Program-made: the position numbers and the translations under genes
Source: Clostridium mobile
GTDB lineage: Bacteria; Bacillota; Clostridia; Clostridiales; Clostridiaceae
Assembly (NCBI RefSeq): GCF_018918285.1
Contig: NZ_JAHLQF010000003.1
Coordinates: 248,001-312,000 of the forward strand
Direction: 5' to 3'
Length of the DNA: 64,000 nucleotides
Part shown: piece after piece, positions 14,336 to 22,526 of the stretch
How positions within the stretch are numbered: position 1 is the stretch's first letter
Layout of the letters: the number at the start of each line of letters is the position of its first letter
The notes under the pieces: model-generated
Databases searched by the model: none
What the model saw: only the letters and a program-made list of their open reading frames with translations
What the model was told of the DNA's origin: nothing

Positions 14336-17113
14336 ATGTATCCTAATGATATAGATAAGTTTACAGAAAAGCTAAATAAGATTGATGGCAACACCTATGT
14401 AATTGAAGAGGAAGTTAGTTTAAAAGATGGAGTCTATGAAGGAGAGCTAGGACATGATAATGCAAGCAGTTCTAGTGTAAGGGTTTATGCTGGATCAAAA
14501 TTAACGGGAGAAAAATTAGAAAACTTTATATTGTCTACTCCAAGTACTACCCCATGGAAAACTATAATTCGTCTTTATGGAAATGTAGATAAAGCCTATA
14601 TTACCTATGAAACTCCTGGTGATACCATAGAAGCGGAAGATATAAATAAAGTTCAGGAAAGTATTGTTAATACTCAGAAAGCATTAAATAGTGAAGTTGA
14701 AAGAGCGACTAAATCTGAAGAAAATATAAATAAAAATTTAAATGAAGAGATAGGAAGAGCTAAAAATGCAGAGAAGGTTTTAACGGATAATCTAAATAGT
14801 GAAATTAATAGGGCTAAATCAGCGGAAGAAAAGTTAGCTAGTAATATTAGTGAAACAAATAAGAATCTAAATAATGAGATTATTAGAGCGAAAGCTTCTG
14901 AACAAAATTTATTAGATAATCTTAACGCAGAAGTTAATAGAGCTGTAACTAGCGAAAAGTTATTGTCTGATAATCTTAATATAACTAATGATAATTTAAA
15001 TTCTTATAAAACTACTAATGATGCTGAAATACAAGGATTAAGGACTAAAGATACTGATTTAGAAAATAAAAAAGCTAATAAAACTTATGTAGATACTGAA
15101 TTAAATAAAAGATATTTAAAAGAACAGGTATTTACTAAAGAAGAAGTTCTACAAAAGATAAAGGATGTTATAGGAACCGCTCCTGAAGCCTTGGATACCT
15201 TACAAGAGATAGCAAAGGCGTTGAATAATGATGCAGACTTTGCTGTAACAATGACTAATGAATTAAGTAGAAAGGTTGATAAAGTAGCAGGAAAACAATT
15301 AAGTACAGAAGATTATACCACTGCAGATAAAAATAAACTTGCGGGAGTAGAGCAGGGAGCAAATAAGTATATTCATCCTTCAACACACAGCGCTGATATT
15401 ATAGTTGAAAATGCAAATAAAAGATTTGTGAGTGATACAGAAAAAGCTAATTGGAATTCTAAAGAAACACCTACAGGTGCCCAGACTAAAGCAGATAATG
15501 CTCTTAAGACAGCTAAAGAATACACAGATACCCATGACAGCAATGAAATAAAGCATATATTAGCAGCTGAAAGAACTAACTGGAATGAAGCCTATGGTAA
15601 AAGACATGAACACAGCAATAAATCCGTATTAGATAAAATTACACAAGCATTGTTAGATGCATGGGATACTTCTGTAACTCACATTTCAGATTCTATAAAG
15701 CATATAACATCCAATGAGAGAACACTATGGAATACTGTAAGCAATAAAGTTGACAAAGCGACAGGCAAAGGGCTATCAACTAATGATTTTGATAATAACT
15801 ATAAAGGTAAATTAGATGGAATAGCTACAGGAGCCACTAAAGTAGAAAATAGCAGCACCAACGGGAATATTAAAATAAATGGAACAGAGGCGACTGTATA
15901 TACTCATCCCTTAGGAACTAATCCTCATGGAACCACTAAAGGTGATGTGGAATTAAGTAATGTGGATAATGTTAAACAAGCTACCAAGACAGAATTTGAT
16001 ACACACGCAGCCGATAACGTAAAACATATAACTGCTGCTGAAAGAACAACGTGGAATAATAAGTGGGATTACAATGTAGCAACTATAAAAGCAGTAAAAG
16101 TAAATAGTGCGGTTAATTCTGATACAGTTGGCGGAAAAAATATTAGTGATTTTGTACAAAGAAATTCTTTAGAGAGAATAGAGGGTACAACTAAAGACTT
16201 AAATAACTACACATTAGGTGGTTTTTATAACGTAAAAGCAGGTGTTCAAAATTATCCGCTAAACCATGATGGGTATTTAATTGTTATGCCTTGGGATATA
16301 TCTAACGGAAAGTTTTCAGGACAAATAGTATTCGCAGGTGCAGTGAACCCAAATCCAGATATGTATTATAGATATTCAAAAAGTAATGATGCTAGTATTT
16401 GGAGTACTTGGACCAAGATAGCTAAGTTTAGTGATTTGCCAACAAAACTAAGTCAACTTACTAAAGATATTAACTTTGATGACAGATACTACACTGAAAT
16501 TGAAGCAAATTCTAAATTTGCAACAAAACAGGAGTTAGAAAGTGCTGGGTATGGAGATATGCTTAAATCTATCTACGATAAAAACAGTAATGGTAAGATT
16601 GATGTGGCAGAGGTTGCCGATAGTGTAACTTGGGCAGGTGTAACAGGAAAGCCAAGTAGCTTTAACCCATCCACGCATACGCACACTAAAGCTCAAGTAA
16701 CAGACTTTCCATCTAGCCTGCCAGCTAATGGAGGAAACGCTGACACAGTAGATGGGAAACATGCTAGTGATTTTCTATTAAAAGCAACAAAGTTAGCTGC
16801 AAACACAGATTTTAATAATATAACAGCCGAAGGGATTTATTATAATCCTGCCAATGCAGAGGTAGTTACTATGAAGAATGTTCCCATTCAGCAAGCCTTA
16901 ACGCTAGTTGTATTGCCTAATGCAGGTTGTACACAAATTGTTGTAAATTATTTAAATAATGATGAGAGAATATATATAAGAAATATGTATTCGAATAATT
17001 GGGGCAGTTGGAAACAAATAGCTAAACAAGGGGATAGTTATTTAAAATCTGAAAGTGATAGCAAATATATGAAAAAAGGTTCTGTAATTTGGAATGATTT
17101 AAAGGGGGTGTAG
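14336..17113 (+). CDS. Long tail fibre with coiled-coil repeats and two pyocin-knob domains
   Basis: The protein has 925 residues. Residues 1-95 form an N-terminal domain that includes 'TPWKTIIRLYGNVDKAYITYETPGDTI' (outline), a BppU-like baseplate attachment. Residues 110-215 are a coiled coil with a ~20-residue repeat (pattern 'E-NRAKSAEEKLASN-'). Three copies of a 'IKHI-AAERT-WN' repeat lie near residues 404, 454 and 561. Two pyocin-knob domains lie about residues 622-695 ('LNNYTLGGFYNV' to 'WSTWTKIAK') and 825-898 ('FNNITAEGIYYN' to 'WGSWKQIAK'), each preceded by a 'DTVGGK/DTVDGKHASDF' motif. It is likely a trimeric receptor-binding fibre or fibre base. It lies before xkdU, whereas the fibre usually follows xkdU. 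The C-terminus ends 'WNDLKGV', echoing the xkdU end. Confidence 0.8.
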   Translation: MYPNDIDKFTEKLNKIDGNTYVIEEEVSLKDGVYEGELGHDNASSSSVRVYAGSKLTGEKLENFILSTPSTTPWKTIIRLYGNVDKAYITYETPGDTIEAEDINKVQESIVNTQKALNSEVERATKSEENINKNLNEEIGRAKNAEKVLTDNLNSEINRAKSAEEKLASNISETNKNLNNEIIRAKASEQNLLDNLNAEVNRAVTSEKLLSDNLNITNDNLNSYKTTNDAEIQGLRTKDTDLENKKANKTYVDTELNKRYLKEQVFTKEEVLQKIKDVIGTAPEALDTLQEIAKALNNDADFAVTMTNELSRKVDKVAGKQLSTEDYTTADKNKLAGVEQGANKYIHPSTHSADIIVENANKRFVSDTEKANWNSKETPTGAQTKADNALKTAKEYTDTHDSNEIKHILAAERTNWNEAYGKRHEHSNKSVLDKITQALLDAWDTSVTHISDSIKHITSNERTLWNTVSNKVDKATGKGLSTNDFDNNYKGKLDGIATGATKVENSSTNGNIKINGTEATVYTHPLGTNPHGTTKGDVELSNVDNVKQATKTEFDTHAADNVKHITAAERTTWNNKWDYNVATIKAVKVNSAVNSDTVGGKNISDFVQRNSLERIEGTTKDLNNYTLGGFYNVKAGVQNYPLNHDGYLIVMPWDISNGKFSGQIVFAGAVNPNPDMYYRYSKSNDASIWSTWTKIAKFSDLPTKLSQLTKDINFDDRYYTEIEANSKFATKQELESAGYGDMLKSIYDKNSNGKIDVAEVADSVTWAGVTGKPSSFNPSTHTHTKAQVTDFPSSLPANGGNADTVDGKHASDFLLKATKLAANTDFNNITAEGIYYNPANAEVVTMKNVPIQQALTLVVLPNAGCTQIVVNYLNNDERIYIRNMYSNNWGSWKQIAKQGDSYLKSESDSKYMKKGSVIWNDLKGV

Positions 17114-17116
17114 GCT

Positions 17117-17734
17117 ATGTATGGATCTATAAAGTATGGTACTACTAAATACGGAGAAAAACCATCATTATCAGAAGAGGAAATAGATTTATATAGACCT
17201 AATCTTTTAGCTTATCTACCTCCAATTTTAAGAGAAATTAAAGAGTTTAAGATAATAGATGATGTGGTGGGATATGAGTTAGGACTTTTGAGTTGGAATA
17301 TACAAGATTTGCTTAAACAATGCTTTATTGATAATGCTACATGGGGACTAACCTTATGGGAAAAAGAATATGGAATTAACATAGATATAAGTAAGAGTTA
17401 CGAAGAAAGAAGAGAAGTAATAAAAGCTCAAAAGCGAGGGCATGGTACAGTAAGCAAAAAACTTATAAAAGAAACAGCAGAAGCTTTCAGCGGTGGAGAA
17501 GTGAAAATAATAGAACACCATGAAATCTATTCTTTTACAGCACAATTTATAGGGATTAGAGGTATACCAAAGAATCTAGCAGGTTTTAAAGATATATTAG
17601 ACAATATAAAGCCAGCTCATTTATCCTATGATTTTAAATACACTTATACGATTTGGGATTATTTGAATAAAAAGAAATTAACATGGACCAATGCTAAAGC
17701 TAAATCATGGAATGATTTGAAAGTATATGAATAG
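17117..17734 (+). CDS. xkdU: Baseplate protein, DUF2313 / gpI-like (XkdU)
   Basis: The protein has 205 residues. 'LLAYLPPILREIKEFK' at the N-terminus, 'DNATWGLTLWEKEYGI' and 'RREVIKAQKRGHGTVSKKLIKETAEAF' (outline) are the YmfQ/DUF2313 (P2 gpI-like) landmarks. 'NIKPAHLSYDFKYTY' follows near the end. This protein joins the wedge to the fibre. The last ~95 codons are duplicated at 19484-19768 at about 90 percent identity as a truncated copy. The ribosome site is AAGGGGGTG at the preceding gene's end. The following fibre gene starts 12 bases after the stop. Confidence 0.88.
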   Translation: MYGSIKYGTTKYGEKPSLSEEEIDLYRPNLLAYLPPILREIKEFKIIDDVVGYELGLLSWNIQDLLKQCFIDNATWGLTLWEKEYGINIDISKSYEERREVIKAQKRGHGTVSKKLIKETAEAFSGGEVKIIEHHEIYSFTAQFIGIRGIPKNLAGFKDILDNIKPAHLSYDFKYTYTIWDYLNKKKLTWTNAKAKSWNDLKVYE

Positions 17735-18058
17735 AGGTGATTATAATGAAAACTACAATTAACTATGGACTCAAAAAGCCAGAAGGGACAGATGTAGTTA
17801 ATATTGAAGACTTAAATTACAATGCAGATGTAATTGACAAGAAAATAAAAGAAGTAGATACAAAGGCATCAAATATAAAAGTTCCAGTGACTTCTGTAAA
17901 TGGGAAGACTGGAGCAGTTACTTTAGCAGTTAGTGATTTAGGCGCAGTTCCTACGAGCAGGAAAGTTAATAATAAGCCTTTATCCGCAGATATTGCATTA
18001 AGTGCAAATGATATTAAGACAAGTTCAGGATCTACAGTTGAGTCACAATTGGCTCAAA
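17450..18058 (+). repeat. Direct repeat, first copy (xkdU 3' end plus fibre N-terminus)
   Basis: A ~609-bp segment covers the last 95 codons of xkdU and the first ~104 codons of the fibre gene at 17746. It aligns without gaps (constant offset 2034) to 19484-20092 at roughly 90 percent identity. Similarity stops abruptly at GGCTCAAA, where the fibre C-terminal regions become unrelated. Confidence 0.9.
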
Positions 18059-18912
18059 AAGCGACGAAAACAGAAGTTGGAAATATAAATGATACTACTT
18101 TGCCGGCTGAATTGAGAGGGAAGTCTTTAACGGAGATGGCAAAAATAAATTTTACCTCTGGAGTTAATGCAAAAGATGATATAAGGAACGCCGTTAACTC
18201 CAAAGGTGGAAGCGTTCCTATTAACCCAACAGTAATCAATTTAGTAGATTCCATAAATAAATTAGCAGTTATAGACTTAATTAAATTACGAAGTAGAATA
18301 TTAGACATAACGAGAAAAGGAGACAACCTTTTTAAATGGTATATAACACAAAATGGTGAGTTTGTAACTATAAAAATTGTAGATAGCAAAGATGTGTATA
18401 TAGAAAAATATAACCTTGATAATGTTTTAGTAAATAGTACTAAAATTTACACATCAGCATCAAGCATACATTATGCTATATTTAGTATGTATAGAGGTCA
18501 TGTAGTTTTATTTGGTAGTAATCCAGACATGTTAGGAATTACTAAAGATGGCGTGCTTAAATATTCAAATTTGGGGTATTTTTCTTCTAATAGAGAAAGT
18601 AAGAGCCATAAATGTTTGGTAGATAATGGGAGGAATGAATTTGTTGTTGAGGCTACTGGTGATGGCTATGTAAGAACATATACCACGGGTGGTACTGTAA
18701 TAGATGCCACAGCTCATACTGCTAAATACCGTACTGCGGACACTTATGGATATGACAATAATTATTTATATTTAAGGATACCTGGATATGACCATACATT
18801 TTATGTAGAATTATATTCAGGACGTGTAAGTTATGCTAATCAGTATAATATGATAGATGAGTATTTAAAACCTTCTATATACTTTAGTACACTTAGTAGG
18901 ACAATATATTAA
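17746..18912 (+). CDS. Tail fibre 1 (variable C-terminus)
   Basis: The start is taken at ATG 17746, 6 bases after GAGGTGAT; upstream GTG 17737 lies in that site. The protein has 388 residues. Residues 1-30 (MKTTINYGLKKPEGTDVVNI...) are the conserved attachment end of clostridial fibre proteins. Residues 45-75 ('PVTSVNGKTGAVTL') form the collagen-free short repeat seen in many fibres. A shaft follows to about residue 175, then a ~210-residue head with strand-turn repeats ('EKYNLDNVLVNS', 'GITKDGVLKYS', 'RTYTTGGTVID') suggestive of a beta-propeller. It lies directly behind xkdU and is followed by two small genes and a terminator, so it should be the expressed fibre. Confidence 0.82.
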   Translation: MKTTINYGLKKPEGTDVVNIEDLNYNADVIDKKIKEVDTKASNIKVPVTSVNGKTGAVTLAVSDLGAVPTSRKVNNKPLSADIALSANDIKTSSGSTVESQLAQKATKTEVGNINDTTLPAELRGKSLTEMAKINFTSGVNAKDDIRNAVNSKGGSVPINPTVINLVDSINKLAVIDLIKLRSRILDITRKGDNLFKWYITQNGEFVTIKIVDSKDVYIEKYNLDNVLVNSTKIYTSASSIHYAIFSMYRGHVVLFGSNPDMLGITKDGVLKYSNLGYFSSNRESKSHKCLVDNGRNEFVVEATGDGYVRTYTTGGTVIDATAHTAKYRTADTYGYDNNYLYLRIPGYDHTFYVELYSGRVSYANQYNMIDEYLKPSIYFSTLSRTIY

Positions 18913-18927
18913 AAAAGGAGTGTTTTT

Positions 18928-19218
18928 ATGTTCTTAAAAGTAAAGAATTTTATGGATAAAAATGTTGATTATAAAGGTTTAATTATAGATTCTATTAAAC
19001 CATTTTCACAGTCTGTAGATTATGATAAAAATGAATCTGTATTTATATATAATGATACTTATGAAGAAAACGAGGATATTATAGAAATAACAGAAGAAGA
19101 ATATTTAATGTTTAAAGAAGAAATAGAAAATAAACTCAAACAGCCAACCGAAGTTGATTTGTTAAAACAACAAATTGAATCTTTAAGTATAGCAATGGCT
19201 AAAATAATAGGAATGTAG
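18928..19218 (+). CDS. Small fibre-associated protein, 96 aa
   Basis: The protein has 96 residues, with ribosome site AAAGGAGTG. It has a beta-rich N-terminal half ('FLKVKNFMDKNVDYKGLIID') and an acidic, coiled C-terminal helix ('DLLKQQIESLSIAMAKIIG'). It occupies the position of XkdW-like proteins. An analogous 92-aa gene of similar layout follows fibre 2 at 21205. Pairing of a distinct small protein with each fibre suggests a fibre-specific chaperone or fibre partner. No sequence family is recognised. Confidence 0.65.
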   Translation: MFLKVKNFMDKNVDYKGLIIDSIKPFSQSVDYDKNESVFIYNDTYEENEDIIEITEEEYLMFKEEIENKLKQPTEVDLLKQQIESLSIAMAKIIGM

Positions 19219-19230
19219 GAGAAATAATAT

Positions 19231-19377
19231 ATGCCAATATGGAAGAAAACTATTTTTGTTAATGCAATAAAGTCAAGAATGGATCAAGAAAATAGGAATG
19301 CAGAAGATATACTACAAGAGTATATTAAATTAACGGGGGAAGAGAAAGCAGAGATTTTAAGTGCTATAAATTCATAA
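19231..19377 (+). CDS. XkdX-like small phage protein, 48 aa
   Basis: The frame has 48 codons with ribosome site TAGGAG and starts 12 bases after the 96-aa gene. The product begins MPIWKKTIFVNAIKSRM and ends 'LTGEEKAEILSAINS'. Proteins of this shape (basic opening with aromatic residues, then 'Y-KL-EEEK-E') occur after fibre genes in many Firmicute phages, usually called XkdX family. The function is unknown. The next 30 bases lead to a terminator, so it is the last gene of the first fibre cassette. Confidence 0.65.
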   Translation: MPIWKKTIFVNAIKSRMDQENRNAEDILQEYIKLTGEEKAEILSAINS

Positions 19378-19408
19378 TTGAGTATTATTGCAACATAAGC
19401 TAAATAAG

Positions 19409-19434
19409 GACTGGAACACAGTCTTTTTATTTTG
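19409..19434 (+). terminator. Terminator ending fibre cassette 1
   Basis: GACTG pairs with CAGTC around GAACA, followed by TTTTTATTTTGC. Nearly the same terminator sequence recurs at 23371-23398. Transcription from the tail operon should mostly stop here, before the second fibre. Confidence 0.7.
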
Positions 19435-19480
19435 CATAATTTTTTAATGAAGAGCTTATTGATGAGAAAGAAGTGCATTC

Positions 19481-19768
19481 ATAGTAACTAAAAAATTTAT
19501 AAAAGAAACAGCAGAGGCTTTCAGCGGTGGAGAAGTGGAAATAAAAGAACACCCTGAAAGCTATTCTTTTACAGTGCAATTTATAGGAGTTAGAGGTATA
19601 CCAAAAAACTTATCAGGTTTTAAGGGTATATTAGACAATATAAAACCAGCTCATTTATCCTATGATTTTAAATACATTTATACAGTTTGGGATCACTTAA
19701 GTGAAAAGAAATTAAGTTGGAATGATGATAAAAACAAATCATGGAATGGCTTAAAGGCATATGAATAG
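19481..19768 (+). pseudogene. Truncated second copy of xkdU (3' end only)
   Basis: The frame shows VTKKFIKETAEAFSGGEVEI and continues to 'NKSWNGLKAYE', matching only the last ~95 residues of xkdU. The N-terminal 110 residues, including the wedge-binding part, are missing. There is no ribosome site at the first available start (GTG 19535), and an in-frame stop lies just upstream (19463). It is best read as recombination debris that provides homology to the intact xkdU 2034 bp upstream. Confidence 0.85.
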
Positions 19769-20092
19769 AGGTGATTATAATGAAAACTACAATTAACTAT
19801 GGACTTAAAAAACCAGAGGGTACAGATGTAGTTAATATTGAAGACTTAAATTACAATGCAGATATAATTGATCAAAAAATAAAAGAAGTAGATACAAAGG
19901 CATCAAATATAAAAGTACCAGTGACTTCTGTAAATGGGAAGACTGGAGCGGTTACTTTAGCTGCTATTGATATAGGGGCAGTACCTACAGGTAGAAAAAT
20001 TAACAGCAAGCCTTTGTCCGTAGATATTGCACTAAGTGCAAGTGATATTAAGACCAGTTCAGGAGCTACAGTTGAGTCGCAATTGGCTCAAA
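19484..20092 (+). repeat. Direct repeat, second copy (xkdU fragment plus fibre 2 N-terminus)
   Basis: This is the partner of 17450-18058, gapless with offset 2034 and about 90 percent identical. It includes an identical fibre ribosome site (GAGGTGATTATA) and start. A crossover between the two would delete 2034 bp and place fibre 2 directly behind the intact xkdU. Confidence 0.9.
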
Positions 20093-21186
20093 TTAAGACA
20101 GATATAGGGAGTGAAACATTACAAACCACTAAGAAAAATCTTAAAGGTGCTATTAATGAGGTTTTTCAATTTGCCAATGAGGGAAAAAAGTCTATCTCAA
20201 CTGCTGTAACAGCTAAAGGTGTTCCTGCGAGTCCTTCTGATACTTTCCCTACATTGGCTAACAAGATAGGTCAGATTGAAACGGGATATGGTGTAGGTAA
20301 AAAAATACCTGCTTCTAGTTTACAATTTAATTTTGGTGTTTTATGGGACTTTACTGTCACCAATAATATTTTATCCCCTGTTGGTAAAGTTATTAGTGAC
20401 AGTGAAAACAACACTTACACATATGACGCTCGTGAATCAAAGGTTGTAAAAATATCTCCAAGTGGCACTTTGTTATGGGAATATTATGGGTTTGTTGGTG
20501 CTATACATGATATAGCTATAGATAAATATAATAATGTTTATGCTTGTGGTAATGATAGAACAATTAGAAAAATATCTTCACTTGGTGAGGAAATTTGGAA
20601 ATTAAGTATTACTGGTATGCCTAGTGTATTGACTGTAGCCCCTAATGGAAGGGTTTATGTTGATGAAGCTTATGGTGATGTTGTAAGGATAAACTCGGAT
20701 GGTAGTGGAAAGGTTACTATGACAATTCATAGTAATAAAGCTATAGCAAGTATTGATGTAGATAGTGATAATAATATTTATACATGTGCTAATTACTCTG
20801 TTAAAAAGAATAAAGACTCGATTTTAATATGGGAATATACTAATAAAACATATGCTTATTATTTAGCTGTTGACTCTAATAATTGTTGTTACATTATGGG
20901 TGATATCCTTACAAAGTTAAAAGTAGATGGTGTTAAGGATTGGGATTATTCTGGTTTTAAAGAAAGACCAAACTGTTTGACTTTAGACAAAGAATCTAAT
21001 GTATACACAAATAATGGATACTATAACATAAAAAAACTAACCTCTAATGGTGTTGCTTTGATGGATTTTGAAATACCTTACGACCGACCTATTAGGGCTA
21101 TTGACGTTGACACACTTGGTAATTTAGCTATTAGTGCTAGAAATACTATTTTTAAATTAGAACAAAGCTATACTGTATTAAACTAA
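19780..21186 (+). CDS. Tail fibre 2 with beta-propeller-like head
   Basis: The protein has 468 residues, with ATG 19780 behind GAGGTGAT. The first ~104 residues match fibre 1 closely; after that the two are unrelated. Residues 110-170 form a shaft/linker ('TTKKNLKGAINEVFQFANEGKKS'). From about residue 185 there are ~6-7 repeats of ~40 residues, such as 'DIAIDKYNNVYACGNDRTIRKIS', 'SIDVDSDNNIYTCANYSVKK' and 'CLTLDKESNVYTNNGYYNIKKL' (all outline). These are typical of PQQ/NHL-like beta-propellers with a D-x-x-N-N-Y core. The head is a plausible sugar- or protein-binding receptor-recognition module. It lies behind a terminator and a broken xkdU, so it may be silent or weakly expressed. Confidence 0.82.
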   Translation: MKTTINYGLKKPEGTDVVNIEDLNYNADIIDQKIKEVDTKASNIKVPVTSVNGKTGAVTLAAIDIGAVPTGRKINSKPLSVDIALSASDIKTSSGATVESQLAQIKTDIGSETLQTTKKNLKGAINEVFQFANEGKKSISTAVTAKGVPASPSDTFPTLANKIGQIETGYGVGKKIPASSLQFNFGVLWDFTVTNNILSPVGKVISDSENNTYTYDARESKVVKISPSGTLLWEYYGFVGAIHDIAIDKYNNVYACGNDRTIRKISSLGEEIWKLSITGMPSVLTVAPNGRVYVDEAYGDVVRINSDGSGKVTMTIHSNKAIASIDVDSDNNIYTCANYSVKKNKDSILIWEYTNKTYAYYLAVDSNNCCYIMGDILTKLKVDGVKDWDYSGFKERPNCLTLDKESNVYTNNGYYNIKKLTSNGVALMDFEIPYDRPIRAIDVDTLGNLAISARNTIFKLEQSYTVLN

Positions 21187-21204
21187 AAAAGGAGTGCTAT
21201 TTAT

Positions 21205-21483
21205 ATGAAATATTATTTTTATGACAATCAAGGAAATGTGTATTTAATTTATGGTGTTGAACCACCTATTGAATTAGGTGCTCAATATATTAAAACAGAT
21301 GAAATATTTGCAGAAAAAGAAGGTTATAGATTAGAATTTAAAGTTATTGATGGTATTTTATATTCTGAATATATAGAACTTCCAAAAGATAAATATGAAT
21401 TGTTGTTAGCAGAAAATGAAGCTACAAAACAGGCTCTAGCAGAGCTTACATTATTTATATCAACAATGAATGGAGGAATATAG
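21205..21483 (+). CDS. Small fibre-associated protein, 92 aa
   Basis: The protein has 92 residues, with ribosome site AAAAGGAGTG. It has a beta-rich N-terminus 'YYFYDNQGNVYLIYGVEPPIE' (outline) and a coiled C-terminal helix 'LLLAENEATKQALAELTLFI'. It occupies the same place relative to fibre 2 as the 96-aa gene does to fibre 1. Both have a similar length and the same fold pattern, but little sequence identity. That is what is expected if each is matched to its own fibre head. Likely a fibre assembly or capping partner. Confidence 0.65.
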   Translation: MKYYFYDNQGNVYLIYGVEPPIELGAQYIKTDEIFAEKEGYRLEFKVIDGILYSEYIELPKDKYELLLAENEATKQALAELTLFISTMNGGI

Positions 21484-21484
21484 T

Positions 21485-21625
21485 ATGTTTAATAAAAATA
21501 GTGGATTAGTTAAGGTATGGGTTAGCTTGATAATGGTAGGTACTTATAAGCTTGAACAGGTGCCAGCATTAAGTAACCTAAAGGAAGTAGTAACAGAAGT
21601 GATAAATGCTACAGCATCGAGTTAA
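21485..21625 (+). CDS. Small phage protein, 46 aa
   Basis: The frame has 46 codons and starts with an ATG at 21485, one base after the previous stop, behind ATGGAGGAAT. The product begins MFNKNSGLVKVWVSLIM and contains 'GTYKLEQVPALSNLKEVV', a pattern common in small proteins following fibre genes in clostridial phages. It occupies the XkdX slot of cassette 2 but does not resemble the 48-aa protein of cassette 1. Function unknown. Confidence 0.6.
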   Translation: MFNKNSGLVKVWVSLIMVGTYKLEQVPALSNLKEVVTEVINATASS

Positions 21626-21642
21626 ATTCTTTAATATATTTA

Positions 21643-21686
21643 ATACCAAACTCTTTATTTCATATTAGTATAATATTTGGTATAAT
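21643..21686 (+). promoter_or_regulatory. Extended -10 promoter with inverted repeat, upstream of the DUF218 gene
   Basis: TTTGGTATAAT contains an extended -10 (TGG TATAAT, 21678-21686). It also forms one arm of an 8-bp inverted repeat, ATACCAAA (21643-21650) and TTTGGTAT (21676-21683). An operator or hairpin overlapping the -10 would allow separate control of the passenger genes. Confidence 0.4.
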
Positions 21687-21774
21687 GTTCTCTAACAAGG
21701 ATTGAGACAGTTCTGTAAGAAATTGCGAAACATGTATAAATAAATTATACGCAATGAATGGAGTGAAAAAGGAA

Positions 21775-22389
21775 ATGGATGCTAATATTCTTATTATTTT
21801 ATTAAAGTATATGGCAATAAGTGTTTTTATTTTTATTATTATAATCCTTGTATTAATCAACTTATATCCTCTTTTGTTTTATAAGTCTCCTGCAACAAAA
21901 TTGAAAAGGGATGGATTTGATGTGATAATTATTTTAGGCTTTCCTGCATTACAGGACGGGAGGCCTTCTCCGATAATGAGAGAAAGAGTTATAAAAGCAG
22001 TTGAATTATTTAATAAGGGATACACTAATAACATTATATGTTCGGGTGGAGGAGTCTATAATAAATATATTGAAGCAGATATTATGGCTAATTTCGCAGA
22101 ATCATTAGGTATTCCAAATAGTTGTTTGATTAAAGAGGATAAATCAAGAAATACATATCAAAATATACAAAATTCAATAAAGATAATGGTAGATAAAAAT
22201 TGGTCATCAGCAATGGTAGTAACTTCTCCTTGGCATTTAAGACGTTCTAACTATTTTTTATCAAAATTCAATATTACATATCAAATGGAGAAATCTAACT
22301 ATCCAAGAGAATTCTCTTATCTTTATATTATTACTATATATATGTGGGAGAATTATGTAATGACCAAAACTAAAATAAAAAGACACTAA
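21775..22389 (+). CDS. DUF218 / YdcF-SanA-like membrane protein, passenger gene
   Basis: The start ATG 21775 is preferred, with GGAG upstream; ATG 21754 in frame has no ribosome site. The protein has 204 residues. A strong N-terminal transmembrane helix (about residues 4-27) is followed by the DUF218 domain: 'DVIIILGFPALQDGRPSPIMRERVIKAVELFNKG', 'IICSGGG' near residue 87, 'EDKSRNTYQNI' and 'VVTSPWHLRRSNY'. DUF218 proteins of E. coli (SanA, ElyC) are linked to envelope integrity and undecaprenyl-phosphate-dependent wall synthesis. The domain should face outward. It is directly followed by an undecaprenyl-diphosphate synthase gene, which fits a shared envelope role. Confidence 0.8.
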   Translation: MDANILIILLKYMAISVFIFIIIILVLINLYPLLFYKSPATKLKRDGFDVIIILGFPALQDGRPSPIMRERVIKAVELFNKGYTNNIICSGGGVYNKYIEADIMANFAESLGIPNSCLIKEDKSRNTYQNIQNSIKIMVDKNWSSAMVVTSPWHLRRSNYFLSKFNITYQMEKSNYPREFSYLYIITIYMWENYVMTKTKIKRH

Positions 22390-22526
22390 TACTATACTGT
22401 TTCGCAACTTTCTTTTTTTCGTTGCAGTATTTATAGTGCAAGATTGTAAAAAGCAAGAACGTAAGAAACAGTGAAATAACATATCTTTAAAGAACATATT
22501 AATGCATTTGGAAATGGGGACAATAA

